Below are positions 53,201 through 61,593 of a stretch of DNA of 64,000 nt, one piece after another. This DNA comes from an uncultured Coriobacteriaceae bacterium. Lineage in GTDB: Bacteria; Actinomycetota; Coriobacteriia; Coriobacteriales; Eggerthellaceae. Every line of letters begins with the position of its first letter. Positions within the stretch are counted from its first letter, which is position 1. The notes under the pieces are model-generated. The model searched no databases, had not been told where the DNA came from, and saw only the letters and a program-made list of their open reading frames with translations. A program made the translations under genes and the position numbers. The stretch is taken from NCBI GenBank assembly GCA_937937585.1, contig CALDCB010000005.1, forward strand, positions 1 through 64,000, in the 5' to 3' direction.

Positions 53201-53800
53201 GACGATAGGGCGACCGACTTTGGAACGGCGTTTCACCTGCTGGCTCAATACGCAGTTATCGCACGAGGGCCCGGGGAGACGTTGTGCATGCCGCCCGAGT
53301 CGCGCATTGACGCCGTCTGTCGTCAGTGCGGGGTTGAATACGCGTCGCGTTTCCGTCTAACCCAGGCGCTCGCCGCTTGGTTCGAGAGCGATCTTGCACA
53401 TGATGTCGCGGCCGATGATGCAAACTTGTCTGCCGAGGTGCCGTTCTTCGTGGACGTGCCAGACGGTCGTGGCGGCAGTGTTTACCTTGAGGGCGAGATC
53501 GACTTGCTTGCCACAAGCCCCTCAAACTCGAAAGGCCTCGCACATGTGGTTGACTACAAGACGGGCGGTAACCTGTCCGAGACCGATGGGGAAGTAAGGG
53601 AAAAGCACGTGCTTCAGGCGTCGTGCTACGCGTATGCCCTGTTACGCGCGGGCTTCGATACGGTGGATGCGACGTTCGTCAGGGTCGAGCAACGCTCGTT
53701 GGATGGCCAGCCTCAAATCGTGCGGTATCGTTTCGAGTCGCACGATCAAGACAGCCTCGCTCGGGCAATTGCTCATGCGCATGCCTTGGCATGCGCATGA
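50201..53800 (+). CDS. addA: AddA-like UvrD/RecB-family helicase-nuclease
   Basis: Motor and nuclease subunit, 1199 residues. Helicase motifs: Walker A AAGAGSGKTFTL (about 17-28), Walker B IMIDEFQDTDQSQ, motif III GDAQQSIYRFRGAD, motif V TIHASKGLEFPIV and motif VI YVALTRAKEALIV. The C-terminal nuclease has AHVVDYKTGG and QASCYAYAL. Start ATG 50201; a longer frame lies inside addB. With addB it forms the recombination complex. The last codons and stop lie in a 32-bp palindrome. Confidence 0.93.
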   Translation: MALKPGQLKCINTLDEPLVVAAGAGSGKTFTLTERIVNALTSGYVDDIDQVLAITFTKKAAGELKSRVKTSLRDAGMIDQALKVDEAWISTIHGMCSRILRSHAVQLGIDPSFSVADDVMLREMRRSAVEVALEEMRDSSADEFKVLFSEYQASSFGSAFGSASVEDMVLRLVEKIPAQEDGIMLMQLGNPVSPVAVLDKVASALSLMMSLAEGQSDSASKAKFVAQAQLASEEIARLVNEGRLDAADALSVMGLLPTSCNFGKADFKETAKNLLGEITAEAVSLRLSAAQPLFETILKISNRAAEVLDKLKHRAGVLSNDDLLLLASQAIANHPDIAASLEDKFKLIMIDEFQDTDQSQVDMIKRLAGPDAFRLCVVGDAQQSIYRFRGADVSVYRRHLSNVQARNADDIIYLPDNFRSHRDVLSFVDRIFERDDMFGKEFMSLAPSRDEKEVKKPFLGDGARIVVRHVSYPSRGGTELMRLSSARAIAEEFSNLSKAGHSAGDMVILLGTMSHADVYAAAVRDVGLSCVIAGGSVLKNAPETALVVSLLNWLANPACEDGLFGVLSSLLFGLTADELIEVATTRRQNGSVRRRDLHEGVRVLGKAVVSDFGAQGIDGAPLSSRLAQAVTVLRRARQRVGVSSARSIVNDLLVESGWIARMQHQGEEGRASVANMYKLVRLVGEAEEACPRGSATLAEQFASQVAGMVQAPGALSVSGGNFVRIMTIHASKGLEFPIVAVAEMKSSGSDSSALLLDSVDGRVFVSLDLGKSVSGVKGPVANIGKALDDALDEELLEDEIPSKMASCGDILELRALMRRRAMLGETEEAKRLLYVALTRAKEALIVATFGNRTKDNANGVPKNAFSSIGPALTGANDWFAPGVTMHEFGGTTLARVQHVALEKDDVGDSGSSSQSSSDDKFAVPVDKSLSGLNDRVFLHDRGGIFSYSAVSDASHSGSLLADLASKHAVETSLPDVGGFGVPVEGDPLRDDAWLDEKQPADDRATDFGTAFHLLAQYAVIARGPGETLCMPPESRIDAVCRQCGVEYASRFRLTQALAAWFESDLAHDVAADDANLSAEVPFFVDVPDGRGGSVYLEGEIDLLATSPSNSKGLAHVVDYKTGGNLSETDGEVREKHVLQASCYAYALLRAGFDTVDATFVRVEQRSLDGQPQIVRYRFESHDQDSLARAIAHAHALACA

Positions 53801-53802
53801 GC
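53771..53802. repeat. 32-bp palindrome over the addA stop codon
   Basis: 15-bp perfect arms (53771-53785 and 53788-53802) separated by TT. It covers the last codons and stop of addA and lies 8 nt from the end of the convergent Hcp-like gene. There is no T-run; it could block readthrough by RNA folding in both directions. Confidence 0.6.
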
Positions 53803-53810
53803 TCGATTCG

Positions 53811-54824
53811 TTAGTTCAGAAAGCCGTCCAGATCGTCCTGTGCGTTGCCGGCGATCTTCAGGGCATATGCCTGCTTGAAGAAGTTGAGCGACTTCTCGGG
53901 AAGATATTCGGGAAGGACGGGGCCGAACGACACGTTCTTGATACCGATCCACAGAAGCGTGAGGAGGGCGGCAACGCCCTCTTCGCAGTGCTGCGACACC
54001 AAGAAGCTCATCGGCAGATCGTTGACGCTCTTGTTGAACTCGTTCGCAAGGGCGATGGACGTCTGGACGGCTGCGTAGATATCGGCACGCGAACCCAGGT
54101 TCACGAAACGGGGCTGGGCTCCCGCCGTTCCCAGATCGAGCTTCGCAAGACGGTCGCCGATGCTGCCATAGCCCACGAAAACGCTGTTCTTTGGTGCGCT
54201 CTGCGCGAACTCGGTGTAGTAATCGTAAGCTTCGTCGTCGGCATTGCCGCCGCCAACGAAGAACACGTGGCCGATGGTTTGGTCCCTCAAGCCCGCGATC
54301 AGGCCGTCTGCGACCTTTTTCACTTCGTCGTCGGCGTTCGTTGCCTGGCCAAGCGCCTCGCAGACGTACCAGTTCACCTCGCCCACCTTCGTCGAAAGTT
54401 CGATGAGCGACCCTGTGGCGGCTTCCTGGCCGCCGATCGTGTACAGAACGGCGCGGAAGAATGCGTTGACTTCGGGATTCGAGAGCTCTTTGTTGCGGGC
54501 GCGCAGGGTGGGGCTGGCGACGTCGCGAAGACCTGCAAGAATCATCCTCTTCAGCGCCTTGACGTTCTCGTCCTGCTCTTCAAGGTTTTCCATGTCGAAG
54601 TCGGCATTGGCGACTCCTTCGGATTCCTTTGCCAGGCGCAGGTTTTCTTCGTGGGCGCGTTCTGCGAAGGCGTTAAGCGCGGCGTAGTTGGGGGCGTCAC
54701 CGCAGCAAGCGGCAACACCGCCGATCACGATGTCGTCGGTTTCGTCGGTGAGTTGCTGCGTGGCGCGTCCTGCCGTGGTCGAGAGGGCGATAAGGGCGCC
54801 GGTGAGCATGTCGCGTGAGTCCAT
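53811..54824 (-). CDS. Degenerate hybrid-cluster-protein (hydroxylamine reductase)-like protein
   Basis: 337 residues, about 200 shorter than Hcp. Residues 1-175 resemble the Hcp helical domain (IELSTKVGEVNWYVCEALG), and 190-337 the last alpha/beta domain: HVFFVGGGN, DYYTEFAQSAPK, LPMSFLVS and LLTLLWIGIKNVSFGPVLPEYL align with Hcp. The N-terminal cluster cysteines and the middle domain are missing. Hybrid-cluster ligands are changed: GGC to GGG, the next two Cys to GYG and GSR, and the Glu/Lys pair to Cys/Glu. The frame is open and codon use normal, so it is not an obvious pseudogene. GGAAG precedes the ATG. Confidence 0.75.
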   Translation of the reverse strand: MDSRDMLTGALIALSTTAGRATQQLTDETDDIVIGGVAACCGDAPNYAALNAFAERAHEENLRLAKESEGVANADFDMENLEEQDENVKALKRMILAGLRDVASPTLRARNKELSNPEVNAFFRAVLYTIGGQEAATGSLIELSTKVGEVNWYVCEALGQATNADDEVKKVADGLIAGLRDQTIGHVFFVGGGNADDEAYDYYTEFAQSAPKNSVFVGYGSIGDRLAKLDLGTAGAQPRFVNLGSRADIYAAVQTSIALANEFNKSVNDLPMSFLVSQHCEEGVAALLTLLWIGIKNVSFGPVLPEYLPEKSLNFFKQAYALKIAGNAQDDLDGFLN

Positions 54825-55032
54825 ATAGCTTCCAATCTGATTGGGTGGGCCGGTGCAAACGGTCTTACGATGCAAGCGGCCTTGTTGGCCGAAAGAATCA
54901 AAGCGAAGCCAATTGTAACAGTTGAAGGCGGATTGGCGCGATCTCGAACGCGGTGTCTGGCTTCTGCGTCGTTCCCGATTCGTTAGGCAATGGGCTGGGT
55001 GCCCCGCTGTGCCCCGTAATATAATGTTCGCT
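54825..55032. promoter_or_regulatory. Divergent promoter region (Hcp-like gene / flavoprotein operon)
   Basis: On the plus strand TATAAT (55020-55025) ends 7 nt before ATG 55033; a -35 is not evident. On the minus strand TACAAT (54917-54912) is a possible -10 for the Hcp-like gene, giving an 80-nt leader. Confidence 0.5.
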
Positions 55033-56403
55033 ATGGAAAAGATCATCATCATAGGCGGCGGGGCTGCCGGGCTTGCGTGCGCGATCACGGCTGCGACGCG
55101 CCTTCGTGCGCAGGGACAGGTTGCATCAGTCGAAGTTTTCGAGCGGGATGACCGTGTGGGCCGCACGATCCTTGCCACGGGCAACGGGCGCTGCAACTTC
55201 TCGAATTCGCAGATCGATACGGGCCTTTACCATAACGGCGCGTTCGTTGAGGGCGTTTTGCGCCAAGTTGAGAAGGTGTGTCCGTTCGACGGGGTCAATC
55301 CGAACGACGATGCGGTGCACCGCTTCTTCGGCGACCTGGGCTTGGTATGGCGCGAGGAGCAGGACGGTCGCCAGTACCCATTGGCAAACAAGGCCAGCTC
55401 CGTTCTTGACGTCTTAAGGGCAGCTGCCGCGCGATTGGGCGTAGTCGAGCGTTGCGATAGCGCGGTTTCCCTAATCGACCCACCCCGGAAAGACAGTTCG
55501 CCTTACACGCTGCGTATGGCTGATGGGTCCTTCGAGCGCGCATCGGCTTTGGTCGTTGCGTGCGGGGGCGGCGTTGCCGTCGACTTCGATGCTGCCGGCT
55601 GGAGCCGCCCGCGAACCCGTCCTGTGCTTGGCCCCCTTGCCACCGAGACGGGCCTGGTCAAAGAGCTGAACAACATCCGCGTGCGCGCTGCAGTTTCGCT
55701 GGTGCGCCCCAGCGCTAAGGGGAATTCGAAGGTTGTCGCGGTCGAGCGCGGGGAAGTGATGTTCCGCAAGTACGGTGTATCGGGCATCGCCGTTTTCAAT
55801 TTGTCCCGTTACACAGAACCCGGCGATGTGCTTTCGATCGACTTTCTGTCCGAGGTTTTCGGCAGCTTGATGCCAAACGAGTCTGCGCAGGAAGCATCGG
55901 CGGTTGCCGTGGCGGATCCGTCGATGTTCGATCTGAACGCGAATGCCGCGAAGGCGCGGGAGTTTTGCTTCGGGCGTGCACGCCGATTGCGCGAAGCGGG
56001 TGCCGATACCTACGGTGATTTCCTGAACGGGCTCGTTCTTCCCCAGGTGGGACATGTGCTTTTGCGTGCGTGCGACCTCCGCGGGGATGATCCCGTCACG
56101 AAGGCCGGTCTGCGATCCCTCGCCGACGTGCTTTCCGGGTTCACGCTTACCGTTTCGGGAATCGGCGACGAGTCGAACTGCCAAGTTCGCCGTGGCGGCT
56201 TCGATGTGTTGTCAGTCGACCCTCGAACCATGGAGTCAGGTCGTTTCCCGCAGTTGTATTTTGCGGGCGAGACATTGGACGTCGACGGCCCGTGCGGTGG
56301 CTACAACCTTCATTGGGCGTGGGCAAGCGGCATGCTTGCAGGCGTTTCCGCCGCCGATTCGCTTTTGCAACACCCATTCAATCCCGATCTCGGGCGACAC
56401 TGA
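55033..56403 (+). CDS. HI0933/YhiN-family FAD-dependent oxidoreductase
   Basis: 456-residue flavoprotein with N-terminal FAD-binding motif IIIIGGGAAGLACAI and VFERDDRVGRTILATGNGRCNFSN, the family hallmark. The C-terminal CGGYNLHWAWASGMLAG closes the FAD site. The family includes BaiN-type bile-acid/aminoacetone oxidases, but most have no proven substrate. Predicted leaderless start at 55033, 7 nt after a perfect TATAAT; the in-frame ATG 55024 overlaps the -10. First gene of a four-gene operon and divergent from the Hcp-like gene. Confidence 0.85.
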   Translation: MEKIIIIGGGAAGLACAITAATRLRAQGQVASVEVFERDDRVGRTILATGNGRCNFSNSQIDTGLYHNGAFVEGVLRQVEKVCPFDGVNPNDDAVHRFFGDLGLVWREEQDGRQYPLANKASSVLDVLRAAAARLGVVERCDSAVSLIDPPRKDSSPYTLRMADGSFERASALVVACGGGVAVDFDAAGWSRPRTRPVLGPLATETGLVKELNNIRVRAAVSLVRPSAKGNSKVVAVERGEVMFRKYGVSGIAVFNLSRYTEPGDVLSIDFLSEVFGSLMPNESAQEASAVAVADPSMFDLNANAAKAREFCFGRARRLREAGADTYGDFLNGLVLPQVGHVLLRACDLRGDDPVTKAGLRSLADVLSGFTLTVSGIGDESNCQVRRGGFDVLSVDPRTMESGRFPQLYFAGETLDVDGPCGGYNLHWAWASGMLAGVSAADSLLQHPFNPDLGRH

Positions 56404-56441
56404 AATCCGTCGATTCCCTCGATCAAGAACAGGATCAGAAC

Positions 56442-58274
56442 ATGATAGAAGCATCGAACATCAGCATGGCTTTGGAGGAAGGCGCGCCTGATAACCACGA
56501 TGGCTTGGTGGCCGCGGCGGCTCGCGCCCTAAGCGTCGAGCCCGATGACATCAGCGAGGTTGTGCTGCTCAAGCGCAGCGTTGACGCCCGCAAGCGCAAG
56601 GACATCCACTTCGTGGCGACCCTTGGCATTGCGCTTGCCGATGCGTCTCTCGAACAGAAGATTCTAACAGGTGAGGCTCATTATCCGTTCGGCACGAAGG
56701 TGAAGGAGCATGTGCCCACCGAGCCCCTTCAGGTCCCCGACCTTTCCGAGAACTACCCGGCATCGTATCGCCTGGCGAACACGCGCCCTGTGGTTGTTGG
56801 CTTTGGTCCCGCCGGCATGTTCGCTGCGCTGTATCTGGCCGAGGCTGGTCTTCGCCCGGTCGTGATCGAGCGTGGCGGCTCCATCGAAGAGCGCATGGAG
56901 GCTGTCGAGCGATTTGGCAATGGCGGCCCGCTTGACACGACAACCAACATCCAATTCGGCGAAGGCGGTGCGGGAACGTTTTCCGATGGAAAACTCACCA
57001 CGGGCACGAAAAGCCCGCTTGTACGCCATGTTTTGCAGACGTTCGTCGATGCGGACGCTCCGTCCGAGATCCTGTGGGAGGCAAAGCCCCATATCGGCAC
57101 CGACAAGCTCGTCGATGTCGTTCGCGCCATTCGCACGCGCATCGAGGAACTGGGCGGCGAGGTGCGTTTCCACACCAAACTGACCGGGCTTTCGGTGGAA
57201 GGCGGCGTCCTTTCGTCCGCTTTGGTTGAAACCACCAAGCCCAATCCGGTCCCCGCGCCCGAGATCCCCGAGGAGCATCGCGTTCCCGGCTATAACGGCT
57301 CGCGCGGCATGCGCATCCCCACGCGTTACCTGATCCTCGCGTGCGGCCATTCGGCGCGCGACACGTTCGCCATGCTGAAGGACACCGGCTTCAACCTCGA
57401 GCAAAAGCCCTTCTCGATGGGTGTGCGCATCGAGCATCTTCAGTCTGTCGTGAACAAGGCCCAATACGGCCCCGCGGCGAAGAACCCGGCGCTCCCGGTT
57501 GCCGACTATAAGCTGGTCGAGCATTTGAAGAACGGTCGCAGCGCCTACACGTTCTGCATGTGCCCGGGCGGCACAGTGGTGTGCGCAGCCAGCGAAGAGG
57601 ACGGTGTCGTCGTGAACGGCATGAGCCGTTTCGCGCGTGACGGCAAGAACGCTAATTCCGCGCTGCTTGTCGGCGTTTCCCCTGACGATTTTCCCAGCGA
57701 CGACCCTTTGGCCGGTGTCGAGCTCCAGCGTCGGGTCGAGCGCGCCGCGCAGCGCGTCGTTGCCAAGGCGGGCGGTTCCAAGTTTCAAGCCCCGGCCCAA
57801 ACCGTCGGTGACTTCCTTGCGGGTACGTCGGGAAACCCCTCCGCCACTGTCGAGCCCTCGTATGCTCGCGGCGTTGCGTGGTGCGATTTACACGATTGCC
57901 TCCCCGAATTCGTTTCCAAGACGATCGAGCAGGCGCTTGCCCCGTTAGGGCGCAAGCTTCGCGGTTTCGACGACCCCGATGCGGTCATGACCGGCGTCGA
58001 GACGCGCAGCTCGTCCCCCGTGCGCATCGTGCGCGACGGCACAGACCTTACCGCTCATCTTTTCGAGACGGGTGAGGGCGAGTCATTTTCGACGAACGTT
58101 TACCCATGCGGTGAAGGCGCCGGTTATGCGGGCGGCATCATGAGCGCCGCAGTCGACGGCCTGCGCTGCGCTATGGCTCTCGTCGATCGCTTGGCCGAAG
58201 AACTCCCTGAAGAAGAAGGCGAGGAACCCGCCGACGTGTGGGATTCCTTCTGGACGAATTGCCCGGTGGATTAA
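56442..58274 (+). CDS. FAD-dependent dehydrogenase (COG2509 type)
   Basis: 610 residues. About 100 N-terminal residues form an extra domain (EVVLLKRSVDARKRKDIHFV) seen in this uncharacterised family. The FAD motif VVGFGPAGMFAALYLAEAG starts near residue 108, with TTNIQFGEGGAGTFSDGKL and the C-terminal PCGEGAGYAGGIMSAAVDG. The substrate is unknown. ATG 56442 has AGGA 7 nt upstream; the longer frame overlaps the previous gene. Follows the HI0933-type gene by 38 nt and precedes the next gene by 1 nt. Confidence 0.85.
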   Translation: MIEASNISMALEEGAPDNHDGLVAAAARALSVEPDDISEVVLLKRSVDARKRKDIHFVATLGIALADASLEQKILTGEAHYPFGTKVKEHVPTEPLQVPDLSENYPASYRLANTRPVVVGFGPAGMFAALYLAEAGLRPVVIERGGSIEERMEAVERFGNGGPLDTTTNIQFGEGGAGTFSDGKLTTGTKSPLVRHVLQTFVDADAPSEILWEAKPHIGTDKLVDVVRAIRTRIEELGGEVRFHTKLTGLSVEGGVLSSALVETTKPNPVPAPEIPEEHRVPGYNGSRGMRIPTRYLILACGHSARDTFAMLKDTGFNLEQKPFSMGVRIEHLQSVVNKAQYGPAAKNPALPVADYKLVEHLKNGRSAYTFCMCPGGTVVCAASEEDGVVVNGMSRFARDGKNANSALLVGVSPDDFPSDDPLAGVELQRRVERAAQRVVAKAGGSKFQAPAQTVGDFLAGTSGNPSATVEPSYARGVAWCDLHDCLPEFVSKTIEQALAPLGRKLRGFDDPDAVMTGVETRSSSPVRIVRDGTDLTAHLFETGEGESFSTNVYPCGEGAGYAGGIMSAAVDGLRCAMALVDRLAEELPEEEGEEPADVWDSFWTNCPVD

Positions 58275-58275
58275 C

Positions 58276-59868
58276 ATGGAAACCAATATGAACGAATTGA
58301 ACGGCCGCGCCGACGACGTCAGGCGCGCGGCGCGTGCTCTTAGGCGTGGCGGCGTCGCATTGTTTCCGACTGACACGGTTGCCGGCGTGGGCGTCGCCGT
58401 CGGCTCCAGCGATTCGCCGAAGGTTTTGGCCGACCTGAAAGGCCGCCCCTCCGACAAGCCCATCGCTTGGCTGGTGGGAGGCCCCGTTGCCTTGGACGCC
58501 TACGGTGCCGCTGTTCCTGGGTACGCGCGTCGTATGACGCAGAAGTGGTGGCCGGGCGGCCTGACGCTCATCGTTCATGCGTCGCCTGCGGTGCCGCGCG
58601 CTTTCTGCTCGAAAGAGGGAACCATCGGCCTGCGCATGCCCGATTGCGAAAAAACGCTTGACTTGATCGTCAGGGCGGGATCCCCACTGGCAACCACGTC
58701 GGCGAACCTGTCCGGTGAGCCTTCCCCGCGTCGCGTCGCGGACGTTTCGACTGCTATCAGCGACAAGGTCGATGCCATCGTGGGCGACGACTTCGCTGCC
58801 GAAAGCGGCGTTGCCTCTACTGTCGTCGACTGCACGGGCGCTTACCCCGTCGTGGTAAGGGAAGGGGCCATCACGTCTGCCGATATCGAGCGGCTTCTTC
58901 TTACTGATGATTCGGTGTGCGAAACTGAGGACGTCTCCTTTGCTTCGGCGGACGGCCTTTCGACCATCTCCGCACGTTTGTGGTTCCCTCCAGCCTGTGC
59001 CCCCGATTCGGGGGTTGTGCCCAGGGGTATCGTTCATATCGTCCACGGTATGGCGGAACACGTTCGCCGTTATGATGATTTCGCTCGCTACCTCGTTGGA
59101 CACGGGTTCGTTGTCTGCGGAAGCGACATGATCGGCCATGGCGAAAGCGCGGCTTCGAAAGAAGATCTGGGCCACATCCCGGTTCGTGCGGGGCGCAGTG
59201 CCCTGGTCGCCGACGTTCAGTCGCTGCGCGAGATCGTTTCGGCGCGTTATCCGGTCGACACCCCTTATCTTGTCTTCGGCCATTCCATGGGTAGCTTCAT
59301 CACGCGCGCTTACATTGCCGAACACGGTGCCGGTCTTGCTGCTGCGGTTCTTTGCGGTACGGGAAGTCCGGCTCCCGTTGCCTCTGCGGCGGGAAATTTC
59401 CTTTCCCGCGCCATCGCCCGCGTACGCGGCGAGCGTTATCGCAGCTCTCTGGTTGACAACCTGGCGGCAGGCGGCTTCGGCAAGCAGATCTCCGATGCCC
59501 GCACGCCCCTTGATTGGCTCTCGGTGAACAGCGACAACGTGGACGCTTACCTAGCCGACGAGTACTGCGGCGCCATGTTCTCGGTGGGCGCGTACTCCAC
59601 GCTCACCGATCTTACGCGTTGGGTTGTTTCTCAAGAATGCGCGTCGCGCGTCCCGAAAGACCTGCCTGTTTTGTTCATCGCAGGCGATCAAGACCCTGTC
59701 GGTGACTGCGGCCAGGGGGTTCACCAGGCAGCCGAGCTTTTGCGCAGCGCCGGTGTCGAGCGCGTTGACGAGCGCATTTTCGCGAACATGCGCCACGAGA
59801 TCCTGAACGAGACCGATCGTATGAATGTGTTCACCTTCGTATCTCAATGGATGGAGGCGCTTCTGTGA
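58276..59868 (+). CDS. Threonylcarbamoyl-AMP synthase (TsaC/Sua5) fused to an alpha/beta hydrolase
   Basis: 530 residues, two domains. Residues about 10-205 are a YrdC/Sua5 domain (VALFPTDTVAGVGVAVG, KGRPSDKPIAWLVG, WWPGGLTLIVHA, PLATTSANLSGEPSP), which makes threonylcarbamoyl-AMP for t6A37 in tRNA. Residues about 220-530 are an alpha/beta hydrolase of the monoacylglycerol-lipase/S33 type: oxyanion HGMAEH, nucleophile Ser337 (GHSMGS), Asp473 and His507 complete a triad. The reading frame is continuous with no internal stop. The stop overlaps glpK. Whether the hydrolase acts on tRNA, lipid or something else is unknown. Confidence 0.85.
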   Translation: METNMNELNGRADDVRRAARALRRGGVALFPTDTVAGVGVAVGSSDSPKVLADLKGRPSDKPIAWLVGGPVALDAYGAAVPGYARRMTQKWWPGGLTLIVHASPAVPRAFCSKEGTIGLRMPDCEKTLDLIVRAGSPLATTSANLSGEPSPRRVADVSTAISDKVDAIVGDDFAAESGVASTVVDCTGAYPVVVREGAITSADIERLLLTDDSVCETEDVSFASADGLSTISARLWFPPACAPDSGVVPRGIVHIVHGMAEHVRRYDDFARYLVGHGFVVCGSDMIGHGESAASKEDLGHIPVRAGRSALVADVQSLREIVSARYPVDTPYLVFGHSMGSFITRAYIAEHGAGLAAAVLCGTGSPAPVASAAGNFLSRAIARVRGERYRSSLVDNLAAGGFGKQISDARTPLDWLSVNSDNVDAYLADEYCGAMFSVGAYSTLTDLTRWVVSQECASRVPKDLPVLFIAGDQDPVGDCGQGVHQAAELLRSAGVERVDERIFANMRHEILNETDRMNVFTFVSQWMEALL

Positions 59869-61367
59869 AACGCAGCAAGTACATCGTCGCTCTTGACGAG
59901 GGCACTACTTCGGCACGCGCCGTTCTCATTGACTCGTCGGGCAAGATCGTGGGCATCGTGCAAAATCCGTTCCCGCAGTACTACCCGCGTCCGGGTTGGG
60001 TCGAACACAATCCTCGCGAGATCCTGTCCGCCCAGCTTGGCGCCCTGACCGAGCTTCTGATCACCTATAACCTGGAAACGCCCGATATCGATAGCATCGG
60101 CATCGCGAACCAACGTGAGACCACGGTTGTGTGGAACCGTGAGACGGGCGAGCCCGTTTACAACGCCATCGTGTGGCAATGCCGCCGCACGGCGCCCATC
60201 GTCGAGACGCTTGCGGCCGATCCCAAGATCGCCCAGGCGGTCAAACAGAAGACGGGCCTCGTTCTTGACCCGTACTTCTCGGCCAGCAAGGTGAAGTGGA
60301 TCCTTGACAACGTCGAGGGCGCGCGCGAGCTTGCTGAGCAGGGGAAGCTCGCATTCGGCACCATCGACTCCTGGTTGATTTGGACGCTCACGGGCGGTCG
60401 CGTGCATGCAACCGACGTCACGAATGCCAGCCGCACCATGTTGTTCAACATCCACGATATGTGTTGGGACCCGTGGTTGTGCGAGCTGTTCGGCGTGCCC
60501 ATGAATATGCTGCCCGAGGTTCGCCATTCGTCCGCCGATTTCGGCAGGACGTCCCATGCCGGCATTGTTTCTGGCGTGCCTATCTGCGGTGTTGCGGGCG
60601 ATCAGCAGTCGGCTTTGTTCGGCCAGTGCTGCTTCGAGGCGGGTCAAGCCAAGAACACCTACGGAACGGGCTGCTTTCTTCTTATGCACACGGGCGAGGT
60701 CGCGCCTGTTTCTTCCCATGGCTTGGTCACCACCGTCGCCGCCAGCGCGCCTGCTACACGCCATCCTGAGTACGCGCTTGAGGGCAGCGTGTTCATGGGC
60801 GGCGCTATTCTTCAGTGGATGCGCGACGAGCTGGGGCTTATCTCCAACAGCGCCGAGTCCGAGTCGGTGGCGCAGTCCGTTCCCGACACGGCGGGCGTTT
60901 ACCTGGTTCCCGCATTTACGGGTCTTGGCGCGCCGTACTGGGACGCCGAAGCGCGTGGCGCGATCTACGGTTTGACGCGCGGAACGACCCGCGCCCATAT
61001 CGTGCGTGCTGGTTTGGAGTCGCTGGCTTACCAGATCTACGACCTCGCCGAGGCCATGAAGGCCGATGCCGGCGTGCCCCTGTCTGTGCTCAACGTTGAC
61101 GGCGGTGCCGCGGCAAACGACTTCCTGATGCAGTTCCAAAGCGACATCTTGTCCACGTCGCTGCGCCGTCCGGTCAACCCCGAGACCACCGCGCTTGGCG
61201 CCGCGTATCTTGCTGGTTTGTACACAGGTTTCTGGCAGTCGCTTGACCAGTTACGCAGTCTGCGCACGGGCGACACGGTTTACGACCCGAACATGGATCA
61301 GGGTGCCCGCGCTCAGTTGGTTGCCGGATGGCACGACGCCGTCGGCCGCACTCGTTCTTCTCGTTAG
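59865..61367 (+). CDS. glpK: Glycerol kinase
   Basis: Phosphorylates glycerol to sn-glycerol-3-phosphate. 500 residues; FGGY-kinase fold with ALDEGTTSARAV at the N terminus, NQRETTVVWNRETG, GDQQSALFGQ and DGGAAANDFLMQFQSD. The start is GTG 59865 overlapping the previous stop, with GGAGG 8 nt upstream; ATG 59847 is inside the preceding gene. No glpF or glpD is beside it. Terminator 10 nt downstream. Confidence 0.95.
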   Translation: MKRSKYIVALDEGTTSARAVLIDSSGKIVGIVQNPFPQYYPRPGWVEHNPREILSAQLGALTELLITYNLETPDIDSIGIANQRETTVVWNRETGEPVYNAIVWQCRRTAPIVETLAADPKIAQAVKQKTGLVLDPYFSASKVKWILDNVEGARELAEQGKLAFGTIDSWLIWTLTGGRVHATDVTNASRTMLFNIHDMCWDPWLCELFGVPMNMLPEVRHSSADFGRTSHAGIVSGVPICGVAGDQQSALFGQCCFEAGQAKNTYGTGCFLLMHTGEVAPVSSHGLVTTVAASAPATRHPEYALEGSVFMGGAILQWMRDELGLISNSAESESVAQSVPDTAGVYLVPAFTGLGAPYWDAEARGAIYGLTRGTTRAHIVRAGLESLAYQIYDLAEAMKADAGVPLSVLNVDGGAAANDFLMQFQSDILSTSLRRPVNPETTALGAAYLAGLYTGFWQSLDQLRSLRTGDTVYDPNMDQGARAQLVAGWHDAVGRTRSSR

Positions 61368-61376
61368 CTTTTCTTG

Positions 61377-61420
61377 CGCCGTGCGCTTATCCCGTCAGGG
61401 GATGGCTACGGCGTTTTTTT
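61377..61420 (+). terminator. Intrinsic terminator of the flavoprotein-glpK operon
   Basis: CGCCGT (61377-61382) pairs with ACGGCG (61408-61413), with an inner ATCCC-GGGAT-like pairing, and seven T's follow (61414-61420). The remaining gap to 61593 shows TATTCT at 61529-61534 as a weak -10 for rpiB and nothing else clear. Confidence 0.85.
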
Positions 61421-61593
61421 CGCGAACGGGCGCTGTCGCTTAACTCTGATGCGGCTGGCTCGTCGGCCGCGATGTAGCGGGTGCGCGGGTTTTTCTCGCG
61501 CCTGCGGCAAAGCCGCCCGACGATGGGTTATTCTTTCGTTGTTCACGATCGTCAATGCACGCGTGCGTGCACTTCGCCAAAAAGGAGCATGAC

